From: Terebella lapidaria
Lineage: Eukaryota; Annelida; Polychaeta; Terebellida; Terebellidae
DNA length: 64,000 nucleotides
NCBI GenBank assembly: GCA_949152475.1
Contig: OX424563.1
Coordinates: 14,853,001 to 14,917,000, forward strand
Reading direction: 5' to 3'
Of the stretch, positions 23,722-37,003 are shown piece after piece (the first letter of the stretch is position 1; every line of letters begins with the position of its first letter). The notes below the pieces were generated by a model, which saw nothing but the letters and a program-made list of their open reading frames with translations, did no database searches and was not told where the DNA came from. Position numbers and translations under genes: made by a program.

Positions 23722-25675
23722 TAACTAGACGTCAAGGCCTAAAGATGCCTTGGAGGCATTTCGGTGTGATGATTAATTTATAATATATACTAGATATCGA
23801 CGAAAATGAAAAATGTCGACTCCGCAAAAAAATTTACCGTTAAAATAATACCCCTTAGACATGTTTGTCTAGGGCGGCGAGTCCGAAAAAAAGTCTGTTT
23901 CGCTCTACGACTCAGTGTTTCCGAGATATCGACAAAAACGAAAAATGCCAACTCGGCAAAAAATTTTTTAGTCAAGGTCAAAGTTCATCCATAATACATA
24001 TAAGATAAATGTTGTCTTGAGCGACAAGTCCGAAAATAACGTCCGTTTCGCTCTACGACACACCGTTCCCGAGATATCGACGAAAACGAGAAATGCCGAT
24101 TCGGCAAAAACATTTTGGGTCAAGGTCAAAGTTCATCCATAATACCCCTTAGACATGTTTATCTAGGGCGACGAGTCCGAAAATAATGTCCGTTTCGCTC
24201 TACGACACACCGTTTCCGAGATATCGACGAAAACGAAAAATGCCGACTCGGCAAAAAAATTTCGTGTCAAGGTGAAAGTTCATCCATAATACCCTTAACA
24301 CATGTTTGTCTAGGGCGACGAGTCCGAAAATAACGTCCGTTTCGCTCTACGACACACCGTTCCCGAGATATCAACGAAAACGAAAAATGCCGACTCGGCA
24401 AAAAAATTTGGGGTGAAGGTCAAAGTTCATCCAGGCGACGAGTCCGAAAATAACGTCCGTTTCGCTCTACGACACACCGTTTCCGAGATATCGACGAAAA
24501 CGAAAAATGCCGACTCGGCAAAAAAATTTCGTGTCAAGGTGAAAGTTCATCCATAATACCCTTCACACATGTTTGTCTAGGGCGACGAGTCCGAAAATAA
24601 CGTCCGTTTCGCTCTACGAAGCACCGTTTCCGAGATATCGACGAAAACGAAAAATGCCGACTCAGCAAAAAAATTTTGGGTCAAGGTCAAAGTTCATCAG
24701 TAATACCCCTTAGACATGTTTGTCTAGGACGACGAGTCCGAAAATAACGTCCGTTTCACTCTACGACGCACCGTTTCCGAGATATCGATGAAAACGAAAA
24801 ATGCCGACTCGGCAAAAAAATTTCGGGTCAAGGTCAAAGTTCATCCATAATACCCCTTAGACATGTTTGTCTAGGGCGACGAGTCCGAAAATAACGTCCG
24901 TTTCATCCATAATACCCCTTAGACATGTTTGTCTAGGGCGACGAGTCCGAAAATAACGTCCGTTTCGCTCTACGACACACCGTTTCCGAGATATCGACGA
25001 AAACGAAAAATGCCGACTCGGCAAAAAAATTTCGTGTCAAGGTGAAAGTTCATCCATAATACCCTTAAGACATGTTTGTCTAGGGCGACGAGTCTGAAAA
25101 TAACGTCCGTTTCGCTCTACGACGCACCGTTTCCGAGATATCGACGAAAACGAAAAATGCTGACTCGGCAAAAAAATTTCGGGTCAAGGTCAAAGTTCAT
25201 CCGTAATACCCCTTAGACATCTTTGTCTAGGGCGACGAGTCCGAAAATAACGTCCGTTTCGCTCTACGACACACCGTTCCCGAGATATCGACGAAAACGA
25301 AAAATGCCGACTCGGCAAAAAAATTTGGGGTCAAGGTCAAAGTTCATCCATAATACCCCTTAGACATGTTTGTCTAGGGCGACGAGTCCGAAAACAACGT
25401 CCGTTTCGCTCTACGACGCACCGTTTCCGAGATATGCAGGATGCCTCAAGGATGACTCAGCAAAAAATTATTTCGACCTCTAGGTCAAAGGTCGTTTGAC
25501 GTATCGATCCCAAAATCAATAGGGTTCTTCCCTGTTGATATATAAACCTCCGTGCAAAATTCTGCAACTATTGCCTGAATATTTTTCGAGTTATCGTCCG
25601 GAAACCAAGTTTCAAGATCAGCCTCGATTTCATCCTCAAGGACCTCACGGACCTCGGAGCCGGATCAAAAAAAAC
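23722..25675. mobile_element. P2 tandem-core element with about a dozen ~145-bp units
   Basis: It begins CTAGACGTCAAGGCC, then GCCTTGGAGGCATTTCGG. About twelve direct repeats of roughly 145 bp follow to 25435. Each has GACATGTTTGTCTAGGGCG, CCGTTTCGCTCTACGACGC, CGAGATATCGACGAAAACG and GTCAAGGTCAAAGTTCATCC. Some units are shortened (near 24430 and 24895), as unequal exchange would leave. The right arm (25436-25672) reads TAGGTCAAAGGTCG and CGGACCTCGGAGCCGG. It has no ORF of its own; open stretches follow the repeat period. Confidence 0.75.
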
Positions 25676-28040
25676 TAGACGCTTCCGGTCGCCTACGACC
25701 GCTTGGGTGTATCCCCCGTAGCCCTATCATCTCGGTTGCCCCAAATATATCACTGTCAAGTGTGAAAAACTAGAGCAAGGGCTAAAAAAGATTACCAGAG
25801 AAATGTTAAATCTCAAGTCACAACTGTTTTCTTTTCCCCACCAAAACTGCTGCACTGATTTTCCGAGGTTATTGAAGGTCGAATTCAAAATCACCACTGA
25901 AATCTCTTTATATGAATTTCCATTCGACATGTTTGATAAAATAACGAAAATACAGATAGATCAATCTTTTCACCTATTTATATTTCAACTCAGAATATTT
26001 TACAAACTTGGTTCCAAGTTGAAATTCAAAGTAAAATTTGACCAAAAATGCATTTCAAGATGACGAAATTGGAGCTAGATTGAACTTCTCACCATAAGTT
26101 ATATTTCGAGTCATAATACATGTATGTGCCAAACATGGTTTCAAGTTGAAATTCAAAGTAAAATTGGAGCCAGATCAAACTTTTCGTCATGAGTTATAAA
26201 TTTAACTCATAATACCTGCCCAACTTGATTTCCAGTTGAAATTCAAACTAAAAGTTGACCAAAACTGCATTTCAAGATGACGAAATTGGACCCAGATCAA
26301 ACTTTTTGCCTTGAGTTATATTTCAACTCATAATATGTGCCAAACTTGGTATTAAGCTGAAATTCAATGTAAAAGTTGACCAAAACTGCATTTCAAGATG
26401 ACGAAATTGGAGCCAGATAGAACTTTTCGTCATAAGTTATATTTCAACTTATAATATGTGCCAAACATGCATTCAAGTTGAAATTCAAAGTAAAAGTTGA
26501 CCAAAACTGCATTTCAAGATGACGAAATTGGAGCCAGATCGAATTTTTCACCATATAAAGTTATATTTTAACTCATAATTTGTGCCAAACATGGTCTCAA
26601 GTTGAAATTCAAAGTAAAAGTTGATCAATGTTTTCATAAAAAGCTATTGTGATCAATAATAGACTTAACTAGCAAAAAAATAATGTTAACTTATTTGGTC
26701 ACAAACATAAAATCTCTACTGGACAAAGCCTTCACCTTGTTGAGCCCAATAATAAATATTTCTTGTCTTAACTATTTTCATTGTGGTCAATAATAGACTT
26801 AACATGTAAAAATAAAGTTAACTTATTCGGTTACACCCAGAAATTTCTACCGGACAAAACCTTAACCTTGTTGAGCTCAATAATAATTGTTTCTCATCTT
26901 AACTATTTTTATTGAGGTCAATAATAGACTTAACTAGCAAAAAAAATGTTAACTTATTTGGTTACAGACATAAAATGTCTACTGGACAGAATCTTTACCT
27001 TGTTGAGCCCAATAATAAATATTTCTTGTCTTAACTATTTTTATTGTGGTCAATAATAGACTAAACTAGTAAAAATAATGTTAACTTATTCAGTACACCC
27101 ATGAAATCTGTACTGGACATACTTTCACCTTGTTGAGCTTAATAATAAATATTTCTTGTCTTAACTATTTTTATTGTGGTCAATAATAGACTTAACTATT
27201 AAAAATAATGTTAACTTATTCAGTTACACCCATGAAATTTGTACTGGACAAAACCTTTACCTTGTTGAGCTTAATAATAAACGTTTCTCGTCTTAACTAT
27301 TTTTATTGTGGACAATAATAGACTTAACTAATAAAACTAATGTTAACTTATTCAGTAATATTGTCCTGTTTTCACTGAAAACTTCAGTTCTCCATTCTGA
27401 ACAAGAAACCAGTGTCATTACCTTCCATTGTACAGGCTATTGGAATGATCGTACATGTCAAAATGGATATTTCAAAATTCTGTAATAAGTTAGGCTGTTA
27501 ACATATTAATATTTACATGATCATTCTAAAAAACGATTGGTTTCGTGTGACAGCCCTTCCCAACAACACTTCCAAATATTATCGAGATTCGTCAAAAATT
27601 GCCATCTGTAGAGCGTTCACAAGCCATGTGTCTCAAACAGGCTGTTTTCAATGCAAAATGTGTCCCCAAACGACCAATTCAGTTGCCATGGCAACCAAAA
27701 TCGATTGGTGTCGGGATCTTACCATAATATATGTGCCTGCAAAAAATAATGGTGATCGGGTGAGAATTGCGGCCTGTAGCGCGTTCACAAGCCATGTGTC
27801 TCAAACAGGCTGTTTTCAATGCAAAATGTGTCCCCAAACGGCCAATTCAGTTGCCACGGCAACCAAAATCGATTGGTGTCGGGATCTTACCATTATATAT
27901 GTGCCTGCAAAAAATAATGGTGATCGGGTGAGAATTGCGACCTGTAGCGCGTTCACAAGAAAATCTCTGCGGACGCGGACGCGGACGACGAAGCCAAATC
28001 CATAGTATCCGCCGAACTTTGTTCGGGGGATACAATAATA
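25676..28040. mobile_element. P3 tandem-core element, copy 2, set between P2 arms
   Basis: It has the same ends as the copy at 10316: CTAGACGCTTCCGGTCGCC at the left and the GTATCCGCCGAAC/GTTCGGGGGATAC hairpin at the right. Inside are about six ~118-bp units, six ~130-bp units and two ~183-bp units that each carry an RFX-like palindrome (GTTGCCATGGCAAC, and GTTGCCACGGCAAC in the second). A short GGACGC microsatellite precedes the end. P2 sequence lies on both sides. Confidence 0.7.
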
Positions 28041-28460
28041 CACCCTAGAGACGAGTCCGAAAATAACGTCCGTTTCGCTCTACGATGCACGGTTTCTGAG
28101 ATATGCAGGAAGCCTCAAGGATGAATCAGCAAAAAATTATTTCGACTTCTAGGTCAAAGGTCGTTTGACGGATCGATCCCAAAATCAATAGGGTTCTTCC
28201 CTGGTGGCATATGAACCTCCATGCAGAGTTCTGCAACTATTGCGTAAATATTTTTCCAGTTATCGTCCGGAAACCAAGTCTCAAAATTAGCCTTGATTTC
28301 ATCCTCACGGACCTCACGGACCTCGGATCCGGCTCAAAAAGAATAGGGTTCTTCCACATATCATTTCTGACTTGTGGTGAAAATTTGACGAGGATCCGTC
28401 AAGGCAATCTAAAGTTATCGTCCGGAAACCAAAAGTGGCGGAAGAAAAAAAAAAAGAAAA
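28041..28460. repeat. Second P2 right arm after the P3 element
   Basis: One partial P2 unit, then a second copy of the P2 right arm (28100-28336, matching 25436-25672 with few changes), ending in an A-rich tail near 28470. The duplicated arm suggests two P2 elements or a partial tandem, with P3 between them. Confidence 0.6.
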
Positions 28461-28644
28461 AAAAAAATAATAATGCCTTAATTATTGGATGACTGACCTG
28501 TTGAAATGACACTCTTATGTTCTATAGACAATTGTTTTGTATGTATATCACATATGAACTTATGATACGTAAACATTATGATCATAGTTCATGTAGATGT
28601 TGTCATAATGTCACAGTGAATAGCATTAAAATTATACCATACCA

Positions 28645-28719
28645 AAGAGCCTTTATAGGGTCCCAATAGAAGCTCTTTGACCTATGAAGACTCTTTGTTC
28701 TCATCCTATAAAGGCTCTA
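28645..28719. repeat. Short inverted repeat
   Basis: AGAGCCTTTATAGG and its exact reverse complement CCTATAAAGGCTCT lie about 45 bp apart. It could be a small hairpin or the remnant of a foldback element. Nothing else is recognised between 28470 and 29340. Confidence 0.4.
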
Positions 28720-29617
28720 TGCCACTAGTAAATTTTTGGACCTAATCATAATGCATTAATCATGAAGTTTCATAATTTATATGCTTAATGAATAGTGTAC
28801 CCATTAAAGTGACAGTACATCAAAAATGGACAAAATATACTCACGCTTTGTGCATTTTGGTGTCCTTGTTGATAATCCAAGCTCAGACAAGAGTTCCGTC
28901 TCTGTAAAGTTTGTGAAGTTGTGGCTCAATTCAAGATTCACAAATTTCGGCATAAATCCACACTACTAGAACTGTTGAAGGCCCAAGTCCTAACTTGCTT
29001 GTATCACTGATTCATTTCCTCGTTTTCATTGAGTTACATGTCTTCCCAGCGATCTGAAATACATAGCAACATCATCAGAATTGCACATATATCATTTGCA
29101 TATATCATTATTGATTTGAAGTAATTAATAATCATGACAATCGGACATGCTCATGATTTCCTGGTACAATTTGTCAAGTGAAATATCAGTGTTTGATGTT
29201 TGAGATATCCATATATATATATATAAGATTAGCATGATTAGGCCTTGTTGTTTTTTCTCTGTTTCCCGTTTTTTTTCGAAAAGTACCAGCCAGCCAGGAA
29301 AAAAAACAAACTCAGGAAAAAAACACAGACCTTCATTATCATAACTAGACGTCAAGGCCTGAAGATGCCTTGGGGCATTTCGACTGAAATTCATAGGTAA
29401 CATCTTTTTCGCTCTACAGCGCACCGTTTCCGAGATAAGGACAAAAATGAAAAATGCTGACTCAGTAGAAAAAATTTGGCCGAGGGACAAGTTCACCCAA
29501 CATACCCCTAAGACATGTTTGTCTAGTACCAGGAGTCCAAAAATAACATCCAGTTCGCTCTACGACGCACCGTTTCCGAGATAAGGCCGAAAATGAAAAA
29601 TTCCGAATAAAAAAAAG

Positions 29618-32600
29618 TTAGCCCAATGGGCTAGAAAGGTTACCGGAGAAATATACAGAGTTAAGCGAGAAAGTTGAAGGTGTTCAAACGTTCAAATTCA
29701 AGGTGACCACTGAAATCGCCATATCTCTAACCTTGAAAATGGGATCAAAGGTTAAATTCTAGATCACCAAACTATTCAGCATACATCATTTCCTATATGT
29801 TCACTATGGACCCCTAAGCTGTAAATTTGATAATAAGCGAGATATAAGCCATTTTGCAATCTGACTTTGAAAATAAAATGACTGACCTTGAAATTTAGGT
29901 CAAAGGTCAAATTCAATATCATTAAAATATTCAGAATATATCATTTCCTATATGTTCACAATTGATTCCTAAGCTGTAAAGTCGATAATGAGCGAGATAT
30001 TAGCCATTTTGTCCTCTTGACCTTGAAAATGAGGTCAAAAGTCAAATTCAAGGTCACTATAATATTCTGCATATATCATTTCCTATATGTTCACAATTGA
30101 TTTCTAAGCTGTAAAGGCGCTAATCAGCAAAATATTGGCCATTTTGTCCTGTGACCTTGGAAATGAGGTCAAAGGTCAAATTCAAGGTCACAAGAATATT
30201 CAGCATATATCATTTCCTAAATGTCCACAACTGATTCCTAAGCTGTAAAGTCGATAATAAGCGAGATATTAGCCATTTTGTCCTGTGACCTTGAAAATGA
30301 GGTCAAAAGTCAAATTCAAGGTCACGAGAATATTCAGCATATATCATTTCTTATATGTCCACAATTCATTCCTAGTCTCTAATTTCAATTTTAAGTGAGA
30401 TATTAGGCTTAATGTGTGCCATTATAAAGCATAGGAAAATTTAACATGGGAAAGTCACATTTGGGCCGAGTTTGGGCCCAAAATGGCCCACTTCAAGCGA
30501 TTCAAGCACAACGAAATTTATACATGTCACAGGGGTACATATGAGGAGTGTTTTTCATCAATAAGAAAAAAAAGTTACTGAACAGATTTTGAGAAAACGA
30601 CCGTCGAAGTAAAAAATTGGCCATTTTTCGACGAAAACGGCCGCTCTGACCTTGAAACCAAGGCCAGAGGTCAAATTCAAGGTCACGACAATATTCAGCA
30701 TATATCATTTCCTATATGTCCACAATTGATTCCTAGTCTCTAATCTCAATATTAAGTGAGATATTAGGCCTTAATGTGTCCCATTATAAAGCATAGGAGA
30801 ATTTAACATGGGAAAGTCCCATTTGGGCCGAGTTTGGGCCCAAAATGGCCCACTTCGAGCGATTCAAGCGCAACAAAATTTATACATGTCACAGGGGTAC
30901 ATATGAGGAGTGTTATGCATCAATAAGAAAAAATTAGCCCAATGGGCTAGTAAGGTTACCGGAGAAATATACAGAGTTAAGCCGAGAAAGTTGAAGGTCA
31001 AATTCAAGGTGACCACTGAAATCGCCATATCTCTAAACTTGAAAATGGGATCAAAGGTTAAATTCTAGATCACCAAACTATTCAGCATACATCAGTTCCT
31101 ATATGTTCACTATGGACCCCTAAGCTGTAAATTTGATAATAAGCGAGATATAAGCCATTTTGTAATCTGACTTTGAAAATAAAATGACTGACCTTGAAAT
31201 TTAGGTCAAAGGTCAAATTCAATATCATTAAAATATTCAGAATATATCATTTCCTATATGTTCACAATTGATTCCTAAGCTGTAAAGTCGATAATAAGCG
31301 AGATATTAGCCATTTTGTCCTGTTGACCTTGAAAAGGAGGTCAAAAGTCAAATTCAAGGTCACTAGAATATTCAGCATATATCTTTTCCTATATGTTCAC
31401 AATTGATTTCTAAGCTGTAAAGGCGCTAATAAGCAAGATATTGGCCATTTTGTCCTGTAACCTTGAAAATGAGGTCAAAGGTCAAATTCAAGGTCATGAG
31501 AATATTCAGCATATATCATTTCCTATATGTTCACAATTGATTCCTAAGCTCTAAAGTCGATAATAAGCGAGATATTAGCCATTTTGTCATGTGACCTTGA
31601 AAATGAGGTCAAAGGTCAAATTCAAGGTCATGAGAATTTTCAGCATATATCATTTCCTATATGTTCACAATTGATTCCTAAGCTGTAAAGTCGCTAATAA
31701 GCAAGATATTGGCCATTTTGTCCTGTGACCTTGAAAATGAGGTCAAAGGTCAAATTCAAGGTCACGAGAATTTTCAGCATATATATCATTTCCTATATGT
31801 TCACAATCGATTCCTAAGCTGTAAAGTCGCTAATAAGCAAGATATTGGCCATTTTGTCCTGTGACCTTGAAAATGAGGTCAAAGCTCAAATTCAAGGCCA
31901 CGAGAATATTCAGCATATATCATTTCCTATATGTTCACAATTGATTCCTAAGCTGTAAAGTCGATAATAAGCGAGATATTAGCAATTTTGTCCTGCGACC
32001 TTGGAAATGAGGTCAAAGGTCAAATTCAAGGTCACGAAAATATTCAGCATATATCATTTCCTATATGTTCACAATTGATTCCTAAACTGTAAAGTCGATA
32101 ATAAGCGAGATATTAGCCATTTTGTCATGTGACCTTGAAAATGAGGTCAAAGGTCAAATTCAAGGTCATGAGAATATTCAGCATATATCATTTCCTATAT
32201 GTTCACAATTGATTCCTAAGCTGTAAAGTCGATAATAAGCGAGATATTAGCAATTTTGTCCTGTGACTTTGAAAATGAGGTCAAAAGTCAAATTCAAGGT
32301 CACGAGAATATTCAGCATATATCATTTCCTATATGTCCACAATTGATTCCTAAGCTGTAAAATCGATAATAAGTGAGATATTAGCCATTTTGTCCTGTGA
32401 CCTTGAAAATGAGGTCAAAGGTCAAATTCAAGGTCATGACAATAATCTGCATACATCATTTCCTATATGTTCATAATTGATTGCTAAGCTGTAAAGTCGA
32501 TAACAAGCGAGATATTAGCCATTTTGTCCTGTGACCTTGAAAATGAGTTCGAAGGTCAAATTCAAGGTCATCAGAATATTCAGCATATATCATTTCCTAT

Positions 32601-35314
32601 ATGTCCACAATTGATTCCTAAGCTGTAGAGTCGATAATAAGCGAGATATAAGCCATTTTGTGCTCTGACCTTGAAAATGAGGTCAGAGATCAAATTCAAG
32701 GTCACGAGAATATTCAGCATATATTATTTCCTATATGTCCACAATTGATTCCTAAGCTGTAGAGTCGATAATAAGCGAGATATAAGCCATTTTGTGCTCT
32801 GACCTTGAAACTGAGGTCAGAGGTCAAATTCAAGGTCACGAGAATATTCAGCATATATCATTTCCTATATGTCCACAATTGATTCCTAGTCTCTAATCTC
32901 AATATCAAGTGAGATATTAGGCATAATGTGTCCCATTACAAAGCATAGGAGAATTTACCATGGGAAAGTCCCATTTGGGCCGAGTTTGGGCCAAAATGGC
33001 CCACCTCGAGCGATTCAAGCGCAACGAAATTTATAGACATCATAGAAGTACATATGAGGAGTGTTATGTATCAAAAAGAAAAAATTAGCCCAATGGGCTA
33101 GAAAGGTTACCGGAGAAATATACAGAGTTAAGCCGAGAAAGTTGAAGGTCAAATTCAAGGTGACCACTGAAATCGCCATATCTCTAACCGTGAAAATGGG
33201 ATCAAAGGTTAAATTCTAGATCACCAAACTATTCAGCATATATCATTTCCTATATGTTCACTATGGACCACTAAGCTGTAAATTTGATAATAAGCGAGAT
33301 ATAACCCATTTTGTAATCTGACTTTGAAAATAAAATGACTGACCTTGAAATTTAGGTCAAAGGTCAAATTCAATATCATTAAAATATTCAGAATATATCA
33401 TTTCCTATATGTTCACAATTGATTCCTAAGCTGTAAAGTCCATAATAAGCAAGATATTAGCCATTTGTCCTGTTGACCTTGAAAATGAAATCAAAAGTCA
33501 AATTCAAGCTCACTAGAATATTCAGCATATATCATTTCCTATATGTTCACAATTGATTCCTAAGCTGTAAAGTCGATAATAAGCAAGATATTAGCCATTT
33601 TGTCCTGTGGACCTTGAAAATGAGGTCAAAAGTCAAATTCAAGGTCACTAGAATATTCAGCATATATCATTTCCTATATGTTCACAATTGATTCCTAAGC
33701 TGTAAAGTCGATAATAAGTAAGATATTAGCCATTTTGTCATGTGACCTTGAAAATGAGGTCAAAGGTCAAATTCAGGGTCATGAGAATTTTCAGCATATA
33801 TCATTTCCTATATGTTCACAATTGATTCCTAAGCTGTAAAGTCGATAATAAGCAAGATATTAGCCATTTTGTCATGTGACCTTGAAAATGAAATCAAAGG
33901 TCAAATTCAGGGTCATGAGAATTTTCAGCATATATCATTTCCTATATGTTCACAATTGATTCCTAAGCTGTAAAGTCGCTAATAAGCAAGATATTGGCCA
34001 TTTTGTCCTGTGACCTTGAAAATGAGGTCAAAGGTCAAATTCAAGGTCACGAGAATATTCAGCATATATCATTTCCTATATGTTCACAATTGATTCCTAA
34101 GCTGTAAAGTCGATAATAAGCCAGATATAAGCCATTCTGTGCTCTGACCTTGAAACTGAGGTCAGAGGTCAAATTCAGGGTCACGAGAATATTCAGCATA
34201 TATTATTTCCTATATGTCCACAATTGATTCCTAAGCTGTAGAGTCGATAATAAGCGAGATATAAGCCATTTTGTGCTCTGACCTTGAAACTGAGGTCAGG
34301 GGTCAAATTCAAGGTCACGAGAATATTCAGCATATATCATTTCCTATATGTCCACAATTGATTCCTAGTCTCTAATCTCAATATCAAGTGAGATATTAGG
34401 CATAATGTGTCCCATTATAAAGCATAGGAGAATTTAACATGGGAAAGTCCCATTTGGGCCCAGTTTGGGCCAAAATGGCCCACTTTGAGCGATTCAAGCG
34501 CAACGAAATTTATAGACATCATAGGAGTACATACAAGGAGTCTTATGTATCAAAAAGAAAAAAAGTTACTAAACAGATTTTGAGAAAATGGCCGCCAAAG
34601 TCCAAAATCAGGCATTTTTCGTCGAAAACGGCTGCCATTTTGAAAAAAATGCGAAAATCAAAAAACTAAAAAATACCTCCTTCTTGAATTATTTTCAAGT
34701 ATTTTTGTGCAAAATTTCAGAAAAATTCGCCCATAAACAAAAAAGATAAAAATGTGGACGACGACGACGGACGACAACGGACGACGACGGACGACGGACG
34801 ACGGACGCAACGCCACGCCAATAGGTTATCGGACCATAGGTCCGGTAACCTAAAAAAGTTACTGAACAGATTTTGAGAAAATGGCCGCCAAAGTCCAAAA
34901 TCAGGCATTTTTCGTCGAAAACGGCCGCCATTTTGAAGAAAAAGCGAAAATCAAAAAACTAAAAAATACCTCCTTCTTGAATTATTTTTATGTATTTTTC
35001 TGCAAAATTTCAGAAAAATTCGCCCGTAAACAAAAAAGATAAAAATGTGGACGACGGACGACGGACGCAACGCCATGCCAATAGGTTATCGGACCATAGG
35101 TCCGGTAACCTAAAAAAGTTACTGAACAGATTTTGAGAAAATGGCCACCAAAGTCCAAAATCAGGCATTTTTCGTCGAAAACGGCCGCCATTTTGAAAAA
35201 AATGCGAAAATCAATAAAACTAAAAAATACCTCCCTCTCGAAATATTTTTAGGCATTTTTGTGCAAAATTTCAGAAAAATTCGATCGTAAACTTTAAAGA
35301 TAAAATTGTTGACG

Positions 35315-35373
<59 letters not shown>

Positions 35374-35448
35374 CGACGACGACGACGGACGACGACGTCG
35401 GACGCATCGCCATGCCAATAGGTTACGGACCATAGGTCCGGTAACCTA
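29618..35448. mobile_element. Three P1 tandem-core elements nested in each other
   Basis: Left ends TTAGCCCAATGGGCTAG occur at 29618, 30934 and 33085. Right ends GGTCCGGTAACCTAAAAA occur at 34852, 35112 and 35448. The second and third copies each start after the same A-rich word (AAGAAAAAA). After each right end the sequence resumes with AGTTACTGAACAG, the word that follows this A-run in an unbroken copy. Core units are about 130 bp (CCTATATGTTCACAATTG, CCTAAGCTGTAAAGTCGATA), with roughly thirty in all. Each right arm has a GACGAC-type microsatellite. Confidence 0.75.
35310..35400. repeat. (GAC)n microsatellite in a P1 right arm
   Basis: About 75 bp of almost pure GAC/CGA triplets, longer than the GACGGAC stretches in the two other right arms (34755-34805 and 35046-35068). 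It explains the long serine and arginine runs in open frames there. Confidence 0.85.
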
Positions 35449-37003
35449 AAAATTGGCCCAGGGCCAAGTTCACCCATCATACCCCTAAGACATGTTTGTC
35501 TAGTGTCACGAGTCCAAAAACAACGTCCGTTTCCGTCCAAGACGCACTGTTTCTGAGATATGGCCGGAAATGAAAAAAACGCTGACTCAGCAAAAAAATT
35601 TGGCCCAGGGCTAAGTTCACCAAACTTACCTCTAAGACATGCTTGTCTAGTGTCACGAGTCTGAAAATAACGTCCGTTTAGCTCTACGATGCACCGTTTC
35701 CGAGATATGGCTGAAAATGAAAAACGCTGACTCATCAAAAACAAATGGCCCAGGGCCAAATTCACCCAACACACCCCTAAAACATGTTTGTCTAGTGTCA
35801 TGAGTCTGAAAATAATGCCCATTTCGCTCAACGATGCACCATTTCCGAGATATGCAATGAGCCTCAAGGATGACTCACCAAAATTGTTTTCGGCCCCTGG
35901 GTCAAAGGTCATTTGACAGATTGACCCCATAATCTATAGGTTTCCTTATCGACACTATATCAACCTATGTGTTAATTTTCAAAAGTGTAGCACAAGTACT
36001 TTTCGAGTCATCAAAACAAAACAAAATTCTGACAAAACCACATTTCATGCCGAAATGCCCTAATAACATCTTTATTCACAGGGTACCACATCCCAAAAAT
36101 ATAAAATAAATGGTATTTGAACATTTGCTAACCTATCAAATACTTTATTGATAACACAAAAGAAAACAACAAAATGGAAACCATTCACTATCCTTCCCGA
36201 TTTTCAGTGTTTTGAGGGAAATAAACATTGTTTTTTACGGAAATGACCAAAACTCTGTGTTGTTCTCTCAAAATAATTGCTATTTTCACCCGCCTGCTGA
36301 CGGGAAACAAAGATAAAGAAAACAACATGGCCTTACATCGTTTAACATTGTAAACAGATCTGTCTGACAGTGGGAAAAAGTAACAATATTTCTCGCAGTT
36401 TCTCGCGCGATTGTGATAAGGTCAATGCCCTGCGCTGTCTTGAACATGCTGACAGATTTAGGAAGAATTTTACATGGGCACTTGTCCCTAGACAACAAGT
36501 TACTTCAGTGATCTGGTCTGATGACAATTGCTGTTACACATGCATGAATTGACATGCATATGAATTTTGATTGTGTCAACGTTCAAGTGTTAGGTTTCAT
36601 CCTTTAGCATGTGGTGTACATGTATATATGATATTAAAATGTTGATATTAACAAGGGTAATTAACACTGGGGATAATTCTCTATTTTGATTAGTATGAAC
36701 TCAATAATGTTAACTACTATATTTATCACGTGATGGGCTGCTTTGGCTTCGATTGATGTTAGAATATATTACATTTATTCAATAAGGGTCATCAATAAAA
36801 TCTTATCACGCATGACAAGCTTCGATGCCATTGCAGACCTATTAACTGATATGATATCAAGAACATCTCCATCAAGTAATTTAGGCTTCCCCTGCTCTAC
36901 ATCTGCATGGTATACATGTACTTGATTTGAGGAAATTATCGAATCTCCCATCCGGCATCCGGAATCATAATGCATAAATCAAGCATGCAACAACGATACA
37001 GTT

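Larger units (their letters stand above)
29345..36061. mobile_element. P2 element interrupted by a nested stack of P1 elements
   Basis: The outer left end CTAGACGTCAAGGCCTG with GGGGCATTTCG (29345) is answered by CGAAATGCCC at 36051-36061. P2-type units occur at 29400-29610 and 35450-35870, interrupted inside one unit by P1 sequence from 29618 to about 35448. The right arm carries GGGTCAAAGGTCATTTGAC. The units here are diverged from the 23.7-kb copy. Confidence 0.65.

Noticed and set aside
23790-25440. CRISPR-like appearance of direct repeats
   Set aside because: Units are ~145 bp with no unique spacers between short repeats, in an animal genome; this is a tandem-core mobile repeat.
27517-28005. 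Open frame of 162 codons with an internal peptide repeat
   Set aside because: It follows the two ~183-bp P3 units and the GGACGC microsatellite; the repeat period, not selection, keeps it open.
35161-35930. Long minus-strand open frames (up to 219 codons) across 35.2-35.9 kb
   Set aside because: They run through P2 units and the (GAC)n microsatellite; the serine/arginine runs are translated repeat and no domain is visible.
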